A DNA stretch of 64,000 nt from Fischerella sp. CENA71. GTDB taxonomy: Bacteria > Cyanobacteriota > Cyanobacteriia > Cyanobacteriales > Nostocaceae. The position numbers were made by a program, and so were the translations under genes. Location of the stretch: assembly GCA_024239075.1 (NCBI GenBank), contig JANBVI010000029.1, forward strand, positions 16,812 to 80,811, written 5' to 3'. A model generated the notes under the pieces. That model ran no database searches. It was given only the letters and a program-made list of their open reading frames with translations, and was not told where the DNA came from. Positions 55,924 to 64,000 of the stretch are shown here, in pieces. Numbering within the stretch: position 1 is the first letter of the stretch; the number at the start of each line of letters is the position of its first letter.

Positions 55924-55970
55924 GACAAATGACAAATGACCAATGACCAATGACCATTGACCAACAACCA
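55924..55970 (+). repeat. 7-mer AATGACA/AATGACC repeats
   Basis: Array between the RemA-like gene and the next plus-strand gene; member of the window-wide family. Confidence 0.8.
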
Positions 55971-56073
55971 GCAAAATCAAGCTAAAATTTAAAGTCTTTA
56001 GACAACTATCCTAAAATATAAGCGTACTTTTGTACTATTATGTTTGGTTTGCAATGGGCAATCAATAGAGACT

Positions 56074-57000
56074 ATGGCGAGACCAATCGAGCGAATTGAA
56101 CGGGATCTTGCAGCTTTAGAAGAGGCGATCGCCGCGATCGCTAAAGAACTCCAAGCCACTTATACTAGTTATTTAAACACTTTGGGGAAAGCTGTACAGC
56201 AGCAGTTGATTCTGGCAACTTATCACCTGTGTACTCAAGGGTATTCGGAAAACTTTCTCAAATTAAGCTTAAATCAGCGGCAAAATTTGCAGCAGTCGAT
56301 CCGTAAGCTAGGTAAACAGTCAACTGAACAGTTGCTAGCTCTAGTAAATGGGGAGGAAGAAAAGTCACAACAGCCGCAGGACGAAGAAAATGACAAACCC
56401 CTAGAATGGAATCAAGATGAACCTGAGATTATTTCTTTACAACAGACAACTGATGATGAAAGTGAGCTAGAGGAAGAAGAGGAACAAGAACAAGAGGAAC
56501 AAGAAGACAATACAAATTTCTCCTCTTTAGTTGCTTATCCAACTTTCCCCAGTTCTGCAAACCCGATAGAACTAGCAAAATGGCAACAGTTCCTAGAGAA
56601 AGCTACACAATATACTCTCAAAAGAATTTCTCATGAGGCTAATGTCCTCCTACAAAAAGCCAAAATCTTACCTCAAAAATTGCCAGAACCGATTTTAGAA
56701 GCAATTGGCTCAGAAGCATCTGCTGAACTCCTACCAAGTCCACCTAATCTAATGAGCTTGGTGATCGAAATTGAAAATAATCAACAATCAGAAGAGTCTG
56801 GCTTGACACAGTTCATGGCTATTAACCTGCGTCTTGTCGAGATTGAATTTGCGGATACCAAACTTTCATCTGAACGCAAACAGATTCGCAATATTTTAGC
56901 CCAGTTGAATAAACTAGGATTAGAGTATCAAAAAAAACTGCGTGAACGTTCAGTAGCCGAAGCTGAAGCCGCATGGCGCGCTAGTTGGTATGAAGATTAG
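56074..57000 (+). CDS. conserved hypothetical protein upstream of recG
   Basis: About 308 residues from ATG 56074 (TTG 56044 is in frame). The first 95 residues are helical (IERIERDLAALEEAIAAIAKELQATYTSYLNTLG), then a very acidic linker of Glu and Asp (about 100-165), then a helical C-terminal domain (about 170-308). It is predicted to be a soluble, possibly dimeric protein. No named family. recG follows after about 115 bases of 7-mer repeats, same strand. Confidence 0.65.
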   Translation: MARPIERIERDLAALEEAIAAIAKELQATYTSYLNTLGKAVQQQLILATYHLCTQGYSENFLKLSLNQRQNLQQSIRKLGKQSTEQLLALVNGEEEKSQQPQDEENDKPLEWNQDEPEIISLQQTTDDESELEEEEEQEQEEQEDNTNFSSLVAYPTFPSSANPIELAKWQQFLEKATQYTLKRISHEANVLLQKAKILPQKLPEPILEAIGSEASAELLPSPPNLMSLVIEIENNQQSEESGLTQFMAINLRLVEIEFADTKLSSERKQIRNILAQLNKLGLEYQKKLRERSVAEAEAAWRASWYED

Positions 57001-57004
57001 TTTT

Positions 57005-57120
57005 TTGTCATTTGTCATTAGTCTTTTGTCATTAGTCCTTTGTTTAAAACCAATAACCAATGACCAATGACCAATGACCAATGACCAATGACCAATGACC
57101 AATAACCAATAACCAATGAC
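57005..57120 (+). repeat. long 7-mer repeat array touching the recG start
   Basis: GTCATTT/GTCATTA units pass into at least nine CCAATGA/CCAATAA units; the last unit supplies the recG ATG (57116). Confidence 0.9.
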
Positions 57121-59704
57121 TATCGACAAACCAGACTGGATAAGATTGCAAAAAGCCCTAGCAATAGAAGAAGAACAGGGGTTTACTGATTTGGTGGGTA
57201 GACAATACCGCTTCAGCGAGTTTCTTACCTTAACTTTCGGCAAATTTCCGGCTAACTTACCAAATCATGAACGCCGCCGATGGCAACAACTGGCGGCTCA
57301 ATTTTCTAATTATCCAAATTTGGGACTTGAAGATAGAAAAAACTTAATATTGGAGACTAGTAATTATCTTTATCAACTCGAACAGCAGGATGAGGAAACG
57401 GGGACGCGGGGACGCGGTGATGGGGGGATGCGGGGAGATGGGGGATACGGAGGACAGGGGGACACGAGGAGTTTAGAGCAAACATTCTCCGCGTCACCGC
57501 GTCTTCCTCTCTCCGCGTCTTCTGAAACTGCGTCTGCTCCTAAATCTAAAAAACCCAATCCTAAATCTCCAATTGTCGCAGAGGTCAGTCGTACTCTGGC
57601 GCCAAAGCTGGAGCAGAAATTAAAGGATTTACCGGAGATTGGATTACGAAAGGCAGAAAAGTTAGCACGTCTTGGTTTATATAGTGTGCGTGACTTGCTG
57701 TTTTACTATCCCCGGGATCATATTGATTATGCGCGTCAGGTAAGTATTTGTGAATTGGATGCTGGTCAGACGGTGACGATAGTGGCGGCGGTGAAAAGTT
57801 GCAATTGTCGTACCAGCCAAAAGAATCAAAAATTAACAATTTTAGAACTGGTACTGCGGGATAATACTGGCAAGATTAAAATTAGCCGTTTTTTTGCGGG
57901 TACGCGCTTTACTAGTCGCGCTTGGCAAGAAAGTTTAAAACGTCGCTATCCGGTTGGTAGTATTGTGGCGGCGTGTGGGTTGGTGAAAGGAACTAAATAT
58001 GGTCTAACTCTGGAAGACCCAGAACTAGAAGTTTTGGCTAATCCGGGTGATACGATTGAGTCATTAACTATCGGGCGAGTAGTGCCTGTTTATGCCCTGA
58101 CTGAAGGAGTGGGTGCGGATTTGGTGCGACAGGCGATGATTTCTGCTTTACCAACTGCGGCACATCTGAAAGATCCCCTACCCAGTGGTTTAAGAGGGAA
58201 ATATGGGTTAATGGAATTGAAAGATGCGATCGCCAATATCCATTACCCTTCAGATAGCGATAGTTTACAACATGCCCGTCGTCGCCTCGTCTTTGATGAA
58301 TTTTTTTACCTGCAATTAGGTTTACTGCAACGTCAGCAGCAAGCAAAGCAAATTCAAACGAGCGCTGTGCTTGCAGCCAGAGGTGAATTATTAGAACAAT
58401 TTTATAAAATATTGCCTTTCAAATTAACTAACGCCCAGCAACGAGTTATCAACGACATTCTCAACGATTTGCAAAAGCCAGTTCCGATGAATCGTCTGGT
58501 ACAAGGTGATGTTGGTTCTGGGAAAACAATTGTTGGTGTAGTTGCTATCCTGGCTGCGATTCAATCTGGGTATCAAGCAGCACTGATGGCTCCTACAGAA
58601 GTATTAGCAGAACAGCATTATCGTAAGCTAGTAAGCTGGTTTAATTTATTATATTTACCAGTAGAACTACTGACAGGTTCCACAAAAACTGCAAAACGGC
58701 GACAAATTCACGCTCAGTTGGAAACAGGAGAATTACCTCTGTTAGTGGGAACTCATGCTTTAATTCAAGACCCTGTGAATTTTCATCGTTTGGGTTTAGT
58801 GGTAATTGACGAGCAACACCGTTTTGGAGTGGAACAACGAGCGAAGTTACAGCAAAAAGGTGAGCAACCTCATGTATTAACAATGACAGCCACACCTATT
58901 CCCCGGACTCTGGCGCTGACAATTCATGGCGATTTGGATGTGAGTCAAATAGATGAATTACCACCAGGACGACAAAAAATTCAAACTACAGCCTTAACCA
59001 GTCAGCAGCGTCCCCAAGCTTACGATTTGATGCGCCGGGAAATAGTACAAGGACGACAAGTTTATGTAGTTTTGCCCTTGGTAGAAGAATCAGAAAAATT
59101 GGATTTGCGATCGGCTGTTGATGAGCATCAAAAGTTACAAGAAAGCGTCTTTCCTGAGTTTCAGGTTGGGTTGTTGCATGGTCGCATGAGTTCTGCGGAA
59201 AAAGACGAAGCTATTAGTAAATTTCGCGACAACGAAACTCAAATCTTGGTTTCTACTACTGTTGTGGAAGTTGGTGTAGACGTACCTAATGCTACAGTAA
59301 TGCTCATAGAAAATGCGGAGCGCTTTGGCTTGTCGCAACTGCACCAGCTACGCGGACGTGTTGGTCGAGGTGCAGCACAATCCTACTGTTTGCTGATGAG
59401 TAGTTCTAGAAGTCCTGATGCTCAACAACGGCTAAAAGTTTTGGAACAATCCCAAGACGGCTTTTTTATCTCCGAAATGGATATGCGGTTTCGTGGCCCC
59501 GGTGAAGTACTGGGAACTCGCCAATCTGGTGTGCCAGATTTTACCTTAGCAAGTTTAGTGGAAGACGAAGAAGTACTCATATTAGCGCGACAAGCTGCGG
59601 AAAAAGTCATAGAAATAGATGTAACTTTAGAGCGTTGGTATTTGATGAAGGAAGAATTAAAGTATCGGTATGAGCGGTTAATGGGTGGAGCGATTTTGAC
59701 TTAG
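57116..59704 (+). CDS. recG: ATP-dependent DNA helicase RecG
   Basis: 862 residues, about 170 longer than typical RecG. N-terminal cyanobacterial extension (1-90), a repeat-derived linker rich in Gly and Arg (about 95-140, TRGRGDGGMRGDGG), then the wedge/OB domain (about 160-400), helicase motifs QGDVGSGKT (Walker A), VIDEQHRFG (DEQH box), TATPIPRTL, and the late LRGRVGRG (motif VI). It remodels stalled forks and Holliday junctions. The ATG at 57116 is the last unit of the 7-mer array and has no clear ribosome site. Confidence 0.95.
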   Translation: MTIDKPDWIRLQKALAIEEEQGFTDLVGRQYRFSEFLTLTFGKFPANLPNHERRRWQQLAAQFSNYPNLGLEDRKNLILETSNYLYQLEQQDEETGTRGRGDGGMRGDGGYGGQGDTRSLEQTFSASPRLPLSASSETASAPKSKKPNPKSPIVAEVSRTLAPKLEQKLKDLPEIGLRKAEKLARLGLYSVRDLLFYYPRDHIDYARQVSICELDAGQTVTIVAAVKSCNCRTSQKNQKLTILELVLRDNTGKIKISRFFAGTRFTSRAWQESLKRRYPVGSIVAACGLVKGTKYGLTLEDPELEVLANPGDTIESLTIGRVVPVYALTEGVGADLVRQAMISALPTAAHLKDPLPSGLRGKYGLMELKDAIANIHYPSDSDSLQHARRRLVFDEFFYLQLGLLQRQQQAKQIQTSAVLAARGELLEQFYKILPFKLTNAQQRVINDILNDLQKPVPMNRLVQGDVGSGKTIVGVVAILAAIQSGYQAALMAPTEVLAEQHYRKLVSWFNLLYLPVELLTGSTKTAKRRQIHAQLETGELPLLVGTHALIQDPVNFHRLGLVVIDEQHRFGVEQRAKLQQKGEQPHVLTMTATPIPRTLALTIHGDLDVSQIDELPPGRQKIQTTALTSQQRPQAYDLMRREIVQGRQVYVVLPLVEESEKLDLRSAVDEHQKLQESVFPEFQVGLLHGRMSSAEKDEAISKFRDNETQILVSTTVVEVGVDVPNATVMLIENAERFGLSQLHQLRGRVGRGAAQSYCLLMSSSRSPDAQQRLKVLEQSQDGFFISEMDMRFRGPGEVLGTRQSGVPDFTLASLVEDEEVLILARQAAEKVIEIDVTLERWYLMKEELKYRYERLMGGAILT

Positions 59705-59705
59705 G

Positions 59706-59857
59706 AGGGGATCGGGGACAGGGGAAAGGGGATCGGACATTGGACATTGAGAAGAAACTAGTTAAATGATTCTCCCCACACTCCCCACACTTCCCACACT
59801 CCCCACACACCCTTTCCCTGCTCCCCGATCCCTGATCCCCGATCCCCGATCCCCACA
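59706..59857. repeat. GATCGGGG and CCCCGATC arrays after recG
   Basis: GGGGATCGGGG/GGGGAAAGG at 59706-59735 and CTCCCCACAC units followed by CCCCGATC units at 59774-59857. The outer parts are complementary, as at 3098-3282. Confidence 0.8.
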
Positions 59858-59886
59858 AATGAATTTAATTTTGTGCAACTATTAAT

Positions 59887-60330
59887 TTATCTGGCTCTGA
59901 GTTGCAGATAATTTTCTAAATCTTGAGTGCGTTGTTTAGTCAGTCGTTCCAAACATTGATTGCGAAAGATTTCGTAACCTGTCCCACCACGAGATCCGTA
60001 AACTTCAAAATCACAGGTGTTATCTCGAAAGACTATCCAAGCTTGTTGTCCTTTAGTTAATAGTTGCTTTGGCTCTTTTTTAAGATTTACAAGGACTTTT
60101 TGGTAAGTTTGATTGAGTTTTTTGTCTGCGGCTGCGTAAGATTGTTGAGAACAATACTTCAATTCTGGTGTTGTTGTTGCTTGAGAGCAGTTAATTGCTG
60201 GCTTTTGTGCGATCGCTGTAGCTGTGCTTGGTGTAGCGAAGCTAGGAATAACTACGACTGATAAAAATGCGATCGCAGTCAAAATAAAAGCAATAAATAA
60301 TTTTTTATACATTTTATACATTTTATACAT
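59887..60330 (-). CDS. LprI/DUF1311-like exported protein
   Basis: About 147 residues from Met at 60330. Signal peptide (LFIAFILTAIAFLSVVVIPSFA) then the DUF1311 pattern: INCSQATTTPELKYCSQQSYAAADKKLNQTYQKVL, then AWIVFRDNTCDFE, then RNQCLERLTKQRTQDLENYL, with four conserved Cys likely in two disulfides. Family members include the lysozyme inhibitor LprI. A 9-bp repeat gives three MYK units at the start, so Met at 60321 and 60312 are alternatives. Confidence 0.78.
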   Translation of the reverse strand: MYKMYKMYKKLFIAFILTAIAFLSVVVIPSFATPSTATAIAQKPAINCSQATTTPELKYCSQQSYAAADKKLNQTYQKVLVNLKKEPKQLLTKGQQAWIVFRDNTCDFEVYGSRGGTGYEIFRNQCLERLTKQRTQDLENYLQLRAR

Positions 60331-60369
60331 AGCTTCTACATACCTTGTTGATGAAAAATCAAAAATCAA

Positions 60370-60894
60370 CTAACCCCTCGTTCGCCCATAAACCTCATAA
60401 TATGTAAATAACATAGCCTCTCTCCATATGTTAGAGAAAGGCTATGACTGAGGGCTATTTTAAGATAATTGATAAGGTTAAAGAATTCGGTATAACTCTT
60501 GAGATATTACTGAGCGATATTGTTTTACCGCTCTATAACTATCTACTCAATCACTCCAGCTTATTCCGGAAACTTTCCAAAAAATTTTTTCACAAGGTAA
60601 TCAATTCCTAAAACTGGGCTGCTCTCTGAATGATCATACACAACCTAGTGAATTACTTGAATTAGAGATATTTAAGCATAGGATGTGAACAAATGTAAAT
60701 TTTTTTGAGAAGTGACGTAAATCATTTGAAAATGAGAAACACTATGTTGGGTAAAGGTTAACAAGATGAAAGCTAAGAAAATCAACAAAAGAAGAGAACT
60801 TGTCTGATTTATTTTACTCTGTATAAATAAAATTTTAGTAAATTTACTTCCTGCTGCCAAAGTCATAACAATAGGGATAATAAAGTCAAAATAT
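60370..60894. other. gap with a hairpin and a possible small ORF
   Basis: Arms CATAGCC and GGCTATG (60411-60447 region) with TCTCT/AGAGA inside form a hairpin just before a 55-residue ORF (60444-60611). The remaining sequence is AT-rich without a recognised gene. Confidence 0.55.
60444..60611 (+). CDS. possible 55-residue small protein
   Basis: Begins MTEGYFKIIDKVKEFG, has a hydrophobic middle (TLEILLSDIVLPLYNYLL) and a basic end (FRKLSKKFFHK). GAGAAAGG lies 4 bases before the ATG. Too short for a confident call; composition fits a small membrane-associated peptide. No family recognised. Confidence 0.35.
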   Translation: MTEGYFKIIDKVKEFGITLEILLSDIVLPLYNYLLNHSSLFRKLSKKFFHKVINS

Positions 60895-61953
60895 ATGTTC
60901 AAAACGACTCAGATTGTAACGACACCTTCAGTAGAACACTTACTAAAGCTTTGGGTAAGACGTTACATACCTGACTTATCTTCTCTATCCCTATCTCAAG
61001 AAATATTGATCGCTTCATTGACAGAAACTATTTCACCAGAAGGTAGAGTGCAAACTGTTGCGAGATTAAAAAATAATTTATTAGATATTAATAGTCAAAT
61101 GGCATGGCTACAAACAAAATCTCTGCATAATTATATTCCTAATGTTTTAGATTTTAACGAAGCCAAAAAAATTACTGAATCTGCACTTATTGTTTATAAA
61201 ATTCTACTAGATTTTTACCAAAAACAAGCATCTTATACGAGTGCATTAATCACAACATCATCACAAAGATTTCTTAAGTTTGAGGATATTTTTCTTGCTG
61301 AATTTGGGATATCAACGATCAAGGAATTAGCCTACACACTGGAACCGACATTAATAGCATTTCAAGAGCAACATATGGCATGTAAAGACTGGTGTACACT
61401 AGGCTTTATGACTACGCAGTTAAAATTTACTAATAAATTAATTTTAAATCAAATTACACCGATTGAAAAAATCTTACTCAGTCCATATATCACTTTTATT
61501 GAAGAGCAAGTTGCCATTCCCTGGCAAAGATTATGTGTTGCAAGTGCTAAACATGATTTAGATTCACCTGTTTTTACTCTTGTAGAGCAAATGTTACCAA
61601 TGGCTGAAGATATTGCTCATACTGTTTACCATAAACTAGTAGAATTATTTCCTAATCATTGTAGTCGTAGCGGTTTATTACACAGTCCAACAGTCGCACA
61701 ATCAAGTATTCGTGACTTGAATATGTTCCAAGCCTATCTTTGGCTATGTGTATTAGAGGAAAGTCTCGTACCAGTAGAACAGGAACTTGTAGCTTTATGT
61801 GTAATGGTCATGGAAAAATTAGAGGTGAAATGGAAAATATTACAACAATGGAATCAAATCTTAATGGATGAAATTATTCATCGTGTAAATCCAGAGTATA
61901 AGGAGATTTTGTTACCTTATATTGAAGGAATGATACAAGCTTTTGATAGGTGA
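60895..61953 (+). CDS. conserved hypothetical helical protein
   Basis: 352 residues, unrecognised. Predicted almost fully alpha-helical and soluble, beginning MFKTTQIVTTPSVEHLLKLWVRRYIPDLSSLSL. It contains several Trp/Leu-rich helices (AYLWLCVLEESLVPVEQEL; VKWKILQQWNQIL) and five scattered Cys. No signal peptide, catalytic motif or repeats are seen. No operon partner is close; the ABC gene starts 188 bases later. Confidence 0.6.
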   Translation: MFKTTQIVTTPSVEHLLKLWVRRYIPDLSSLSLSQEILIASLTETISPEGRVQTVARLKNNLLDINSQMAWLQTKSLHNYIPNVLDFNEAKKITESALIVYKILLDFYQKQASYTSALITTSSQRFLKFEDIFLAEFGISTIKELAYTLEPTLIAFQEQHMACKDWCTLGFMTTQLKFTNKLILNQITPIEKILLSPYITFIEEQVAIPWQRLCVASAKHDLDSPVFTLVEQMLPMAEDIAHTVYHKLVELFPNHCSRSGLLHSPTVAQSSIRDLNMFQAYLWLCVLEESLVPVEQELVALCVMVMEKLEVKWKILQQWNQILMDEIIHRVNPEYKEILLPYIEGMIQAFDR

Positions 61954-62141
61954 AATGTTAGTCGGAGGGAATAGGGAACAGATTTTCCTTATTTTGTCAT
62001 CTGAGAATGCGATCGCACTACTGCATTTCAAAATCATTCGTGAACAACACGACGCTCAGAAAGAATATTTCCCGTATCTTCTGCAATCAAAAGCAAAATA
62101 TTACATAATGACAGAAAACTAACCTCCACAAAAGCTCATCC

Positions 62142-62885
62142 ATGTCTCAGGAGATTGCTGTTGAATTTCGTCATGTCACCTTTAGCCGTAACCATCGCCC
62201 ACTGGTAGCAAATCTGAATTTCAGTATTTCTCAAGGAGAAGCGCTGGTATTACTTGGGCGTAGTGGAAGCGGTAAAACTACGACAATGAAATTAATCAAC
62301 CGCTTGTTCACACCCAGCCAAGGCGAAGTGTTATTTAACAATATTCCCACAACCCAGTGGAATGAAATTAAATTACGGCGCAAGATTGGTTATGTAATTC
62401 AAGAGACAGGTTTATTTCCCCATTTTACTGTTGAGCGGAATGTGGGTTTGGTTCCCTCGCTAGAAAATTGGAAACCCAACCAAATCAAAAGCCGTGTTTA
62501 TGAAATGTTGCATTTGGTGGGTTTAGAACCTGAAAGGTTTGCTCAAAGGTATCCCCACGAATTGTCCGGAGGACAAAGACAACGAGTTGGTGTTGCGAGA
62601 GCTTTAGCAGCCGACCCGCCTGTATTGTTGATGGATGAACCTTTTGGCGCCCTTGATCCGATTACGCGGTTAGAATTGCAGCGAGAATTTAAACGGTTAC
62701 AACAGGAATTAGGCAAAACAGTTGTTTTTGTGACTCATGATATTCAAGAAGCCTTTGTTTTAGCGTCGAGAATTGGTTTAATGTATGGGGGAGAATTGGT
62801 AGTGTTGGGAACTCCAGCAGAATTTATGCGATCGCCCCACCCAGAAGCTCTTGCTTTTTTGCAATGTCTCAAACCACCTTTATGA
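62142..62885 (+). CDS. ABC transporter ATPase, glycine betaine (OpuCA/ProV) type
   Basis: 247 residues. Walker A GRSGSGKTT (about 38-46), Q-loop IQETGLFPHFT, signature LSGGQRQRVGVARAL, Walker B VLLMDEPFGALDPITR, switch FVTHDIQEAF. The ETGLFPH and DPITR segments fit the osmoprotectant/quaternary-amine importers. The C-terminal CBS domains usual in OpuCA are missing, and no permease or binding protein lies in the window. Predicted to work at the inner membrane. Confidence 0.8.
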   Translation: MSQEIAVEFRHVTFSRNHRPLVANLNFSISQGEALVLLGRSGSGKTTTMKLINRLFTPSQGEVLFNNIPTTQWNEIKLRRKIGYVIQETGLFPHFTVERNVGLVPSLENWKPNQIKSRVYEMLHLVGLEPERFAQRYPHELSGGQRQRVGVARALAADPPVLLMDEPFGALDPITRLELQREFKRLQQELGKTVVFVTHDIQEAFVLASRIGLMYGGELVVLGTPAEFMRSPHPEALAFLQCLKPPL

Positions 62886-63247
62886 ATTTCAACGACTTTT
62901 TTTAATTAAATAAGCACCACAAATCTGGGAAGGCAATTTAAAACAGCAAAGTATTAAAGGTTTTCTCATACTGTGTCTTTGTCAAGCTGCGCCCAATTCT
63001 CTTCATATTTTTCATCTGTGGATTTTTAATGGTTGTAGCGATTTAAACGATATTTACATCAATCAACCTGATTTTACCCAAAAGTATTAGTTGATATTAA
63101 TACTAATTGTTTCAGACAATTTCTATACTTTGCCTCTTATCTTGAAAACTCAACAATTATAAATCATATTTCTTTTAATAGATGTTAAAAAGAAAATAAA
63201 TATTTACTCTTAAGGTGTTTTTTTGAAAAAATATCCTTCAAGAATGT
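62886..63247. other. AT-rich gene-free region
   Basis: No ORF, hairpin or RNA recognised; presumably contains the promoter of the receiver gene. Confidence 0.6.
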
Positions 63248-63625
63248 ATGGCAAGGAAACGTATTCTGATAATTGATGATGAAGAAGATTTATGCACGAT
63301 CCTTAAAGTTTTTTTAGAAAGAATAGCAAAAATGGAAGCTCTAACAGTTCAATCTGGTCATGAAGGTTTGTCATTAGCTGAAAGAGAATTACCTGATGCA
63401 ATTTTGCTAAATGTGGTGATGTTTGACATCTCTGGAATAGAAGTGTTTAGAGAGTTAAAGAATAATCCGCAAACCCAAGACATTCCAGTTATTTTTTTAA
63501 CTGCTAAATTGGATCGACCAACTTTAAATAGATTAAAAGAACTCGATGCAGCAGGGATAATATCTAAACCTTTTGATCCTAAGAAATTTCTTGATGAAAT
63601 GAATAGTATATTAGATTGGAATTAA
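63248..63625 (+). CDS. single-domain response regulator lacking the phospho-acceptor Asp
   Basis: 125 residues, one receiver domain. The acidic pocket IDDEED (10-14), the Thr in FLTAK and Lys in SKPFDP are present, but where the phosphorylated Asp should be (LLDVMMP in relatives) the sequence is LLNVVMF, so Asn55. The protein is therefore expected not to be phosphorylated normally. No output domain. No kinase gene adjacent. Confidence 0.85.
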   Translation: MARKRILIIDDEEDLCTILKVFLERIAKMEALTVQSGHEGLSLAERELPDAILLNVVMFDISGIEVFRELKNNPQTQDIPVIFLTAKLDRPTLNRLKELDAAGIISKPFDPKKFLDEMNSILDWN

Positions 63626-64000
63626 AATTTAAATACAGACCGCTACTCTACGAGAAGCCTGAACGTCAATTTTAAGAGTACGTAGATATCTAGTAGTTTC
63701 TCAGAACGCGATCGCTTGTTGATGGATTTGAATGGCGATCGCACTATTCTAGAGGAGAACAACAAGCGATCGCACATCCGACACCAAACGCGATCGCTCT
63801 TTGATGGATTTGAATGGCGATCGCACAACTAAAGGATAATTTATGACGCGATCGCAAACTCTACACTAAACATCCAGATCCCCGACTTTTTCAAAGATAC
63901 AGCTGGCGAATAGGGGGTATGACCCCCTAATACAGATCAAGAAGTGAAATCAGAAGATACAGCTAGTTGAGAATCTAGTGACATCTCATTTGCTCATATG
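63626..64000. other. HIP1-rich intergenic region
   Basis: Six GCGATCGC sites at 63708, 63735, 63766, 63790, 63817 and 63848 within 148 bases. Two direct copies of a TTTGATGGATTTGAATGG-like segment, each between two HIP1 sites. A partial AGATCCCCGACTT repeat lies at 63876-63896. No gene recognised to the window end. Confidence 0.75.

Noticed and set aside
57005-57120. 7-mer array as CRISPR or transposon end
   Set aside because: Pure short tandem repeat with no spacers or terminal inverted repeats.
63643-63828. Minus-strand 61-residue ORF in the HIP1 cluster
   Set aside because: Composed of HIP1 repeats and a duplicated segment; no coding signature.

Overview
The window looks like a chromosomal segment of a filamentous, probably heterocyst-forming cyanobacterium. 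The evidence is the abundant HIP1 octamer GCGATCGC, many short tandemly repeated repeats (7-mers such as AATGACC and AATGACA, and GATCGGGG runs), a stand-alone atpB/atpE-type pair (F1 beta and epsilon) away from the other ATP synthase genes, the plastid/cyanobacterial ribosomal protein PSRP-3 (Ycf65), a DevBCA-type exporter, and many proteins of cyanobacterial families (DUF1822, DUF4332, DUF1400, CHAT, WD40-kinase). No genus is assigned. No rRNA, tRNA, CRISPR array or intact transposase was seen.

Layout. 1-9.8 kb: a P-loop kinase, a class III aminotransferase, a DUF4332 protein, a TetR regulator, a two-gene M16 peptidase operon (one catalytic subunit, one lacking the zinc motif) closed by a terminator, a SemiSWEET transporter, a radical SAM protein, a CPXCG protein and an SRPBCC protein. 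10.2-17.5 kb: a minus-strand accessory block with a Gly/Cys-tailed membrane protein, a sigma-70-like protein, a DUF1822 protein and a large membrane-anchored CHAT protease-like protein carrying two receptor-like periplasmic-binding modules. This block is the most interesting part of the window. 18-20.9 kb: gene remains (PIN, TetR and an unknown divergent gene) around an SDR gene, then a J-domain protein. 20.9-25.5 kb: devBCA-type efflux operon with three palindromic operator candidates and a nearby TetR gene. 25.5-31.5 kb: HD hydrolase, PhoD phosphatase, and a large HTH/TIR-like/GAF-GAF protein.

31.5-44.4 kb: MoaD, small membrane proteins, an AI-2E-type permease with a DUF1400 protein, a 21-bp tandem repeat array, a metallophosphoesterase, an ABC exporter, a vWA protein with a duplicated C-terminal module, a DUF6745-like pair and a LemA gene remnant. 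44.4-52 kb: F1 beta and epsilon with a strong terminator, a lipoprotein, a flotillin-like SPFH protein, a WD40 kinase with degenerate catalytic residues, and PSRP-3. 52-64 kb: HAD hydrolase, MDR oxidoreductase, spore-photolyase-like radical SAM protein, RemA-like protein, a conserved hypothetical, RecG, an LprI-like protein, an unknown 352-residue protein, an OpuCA/ProV-like ATPase, a receiver protein whose phospho-acceptor Asp is Asn, and a HIP1-dense terminal region.

How genes may work together: the sigma-like/DUF1822/CHAT trio is arranged as one transcript and recalls, by architecture only, systems in which a CHAT protease acts on a sigma-controlling partner; the M16 pair probably forms a heterodimer; DevB, DevC and DevA form one exporter whose promoter carries repeated operators. 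Repeat sequence has entered coding regions in at least two places (DevB tail, RecG linker). All functions are from reading the sequence by eye; no database search was run.
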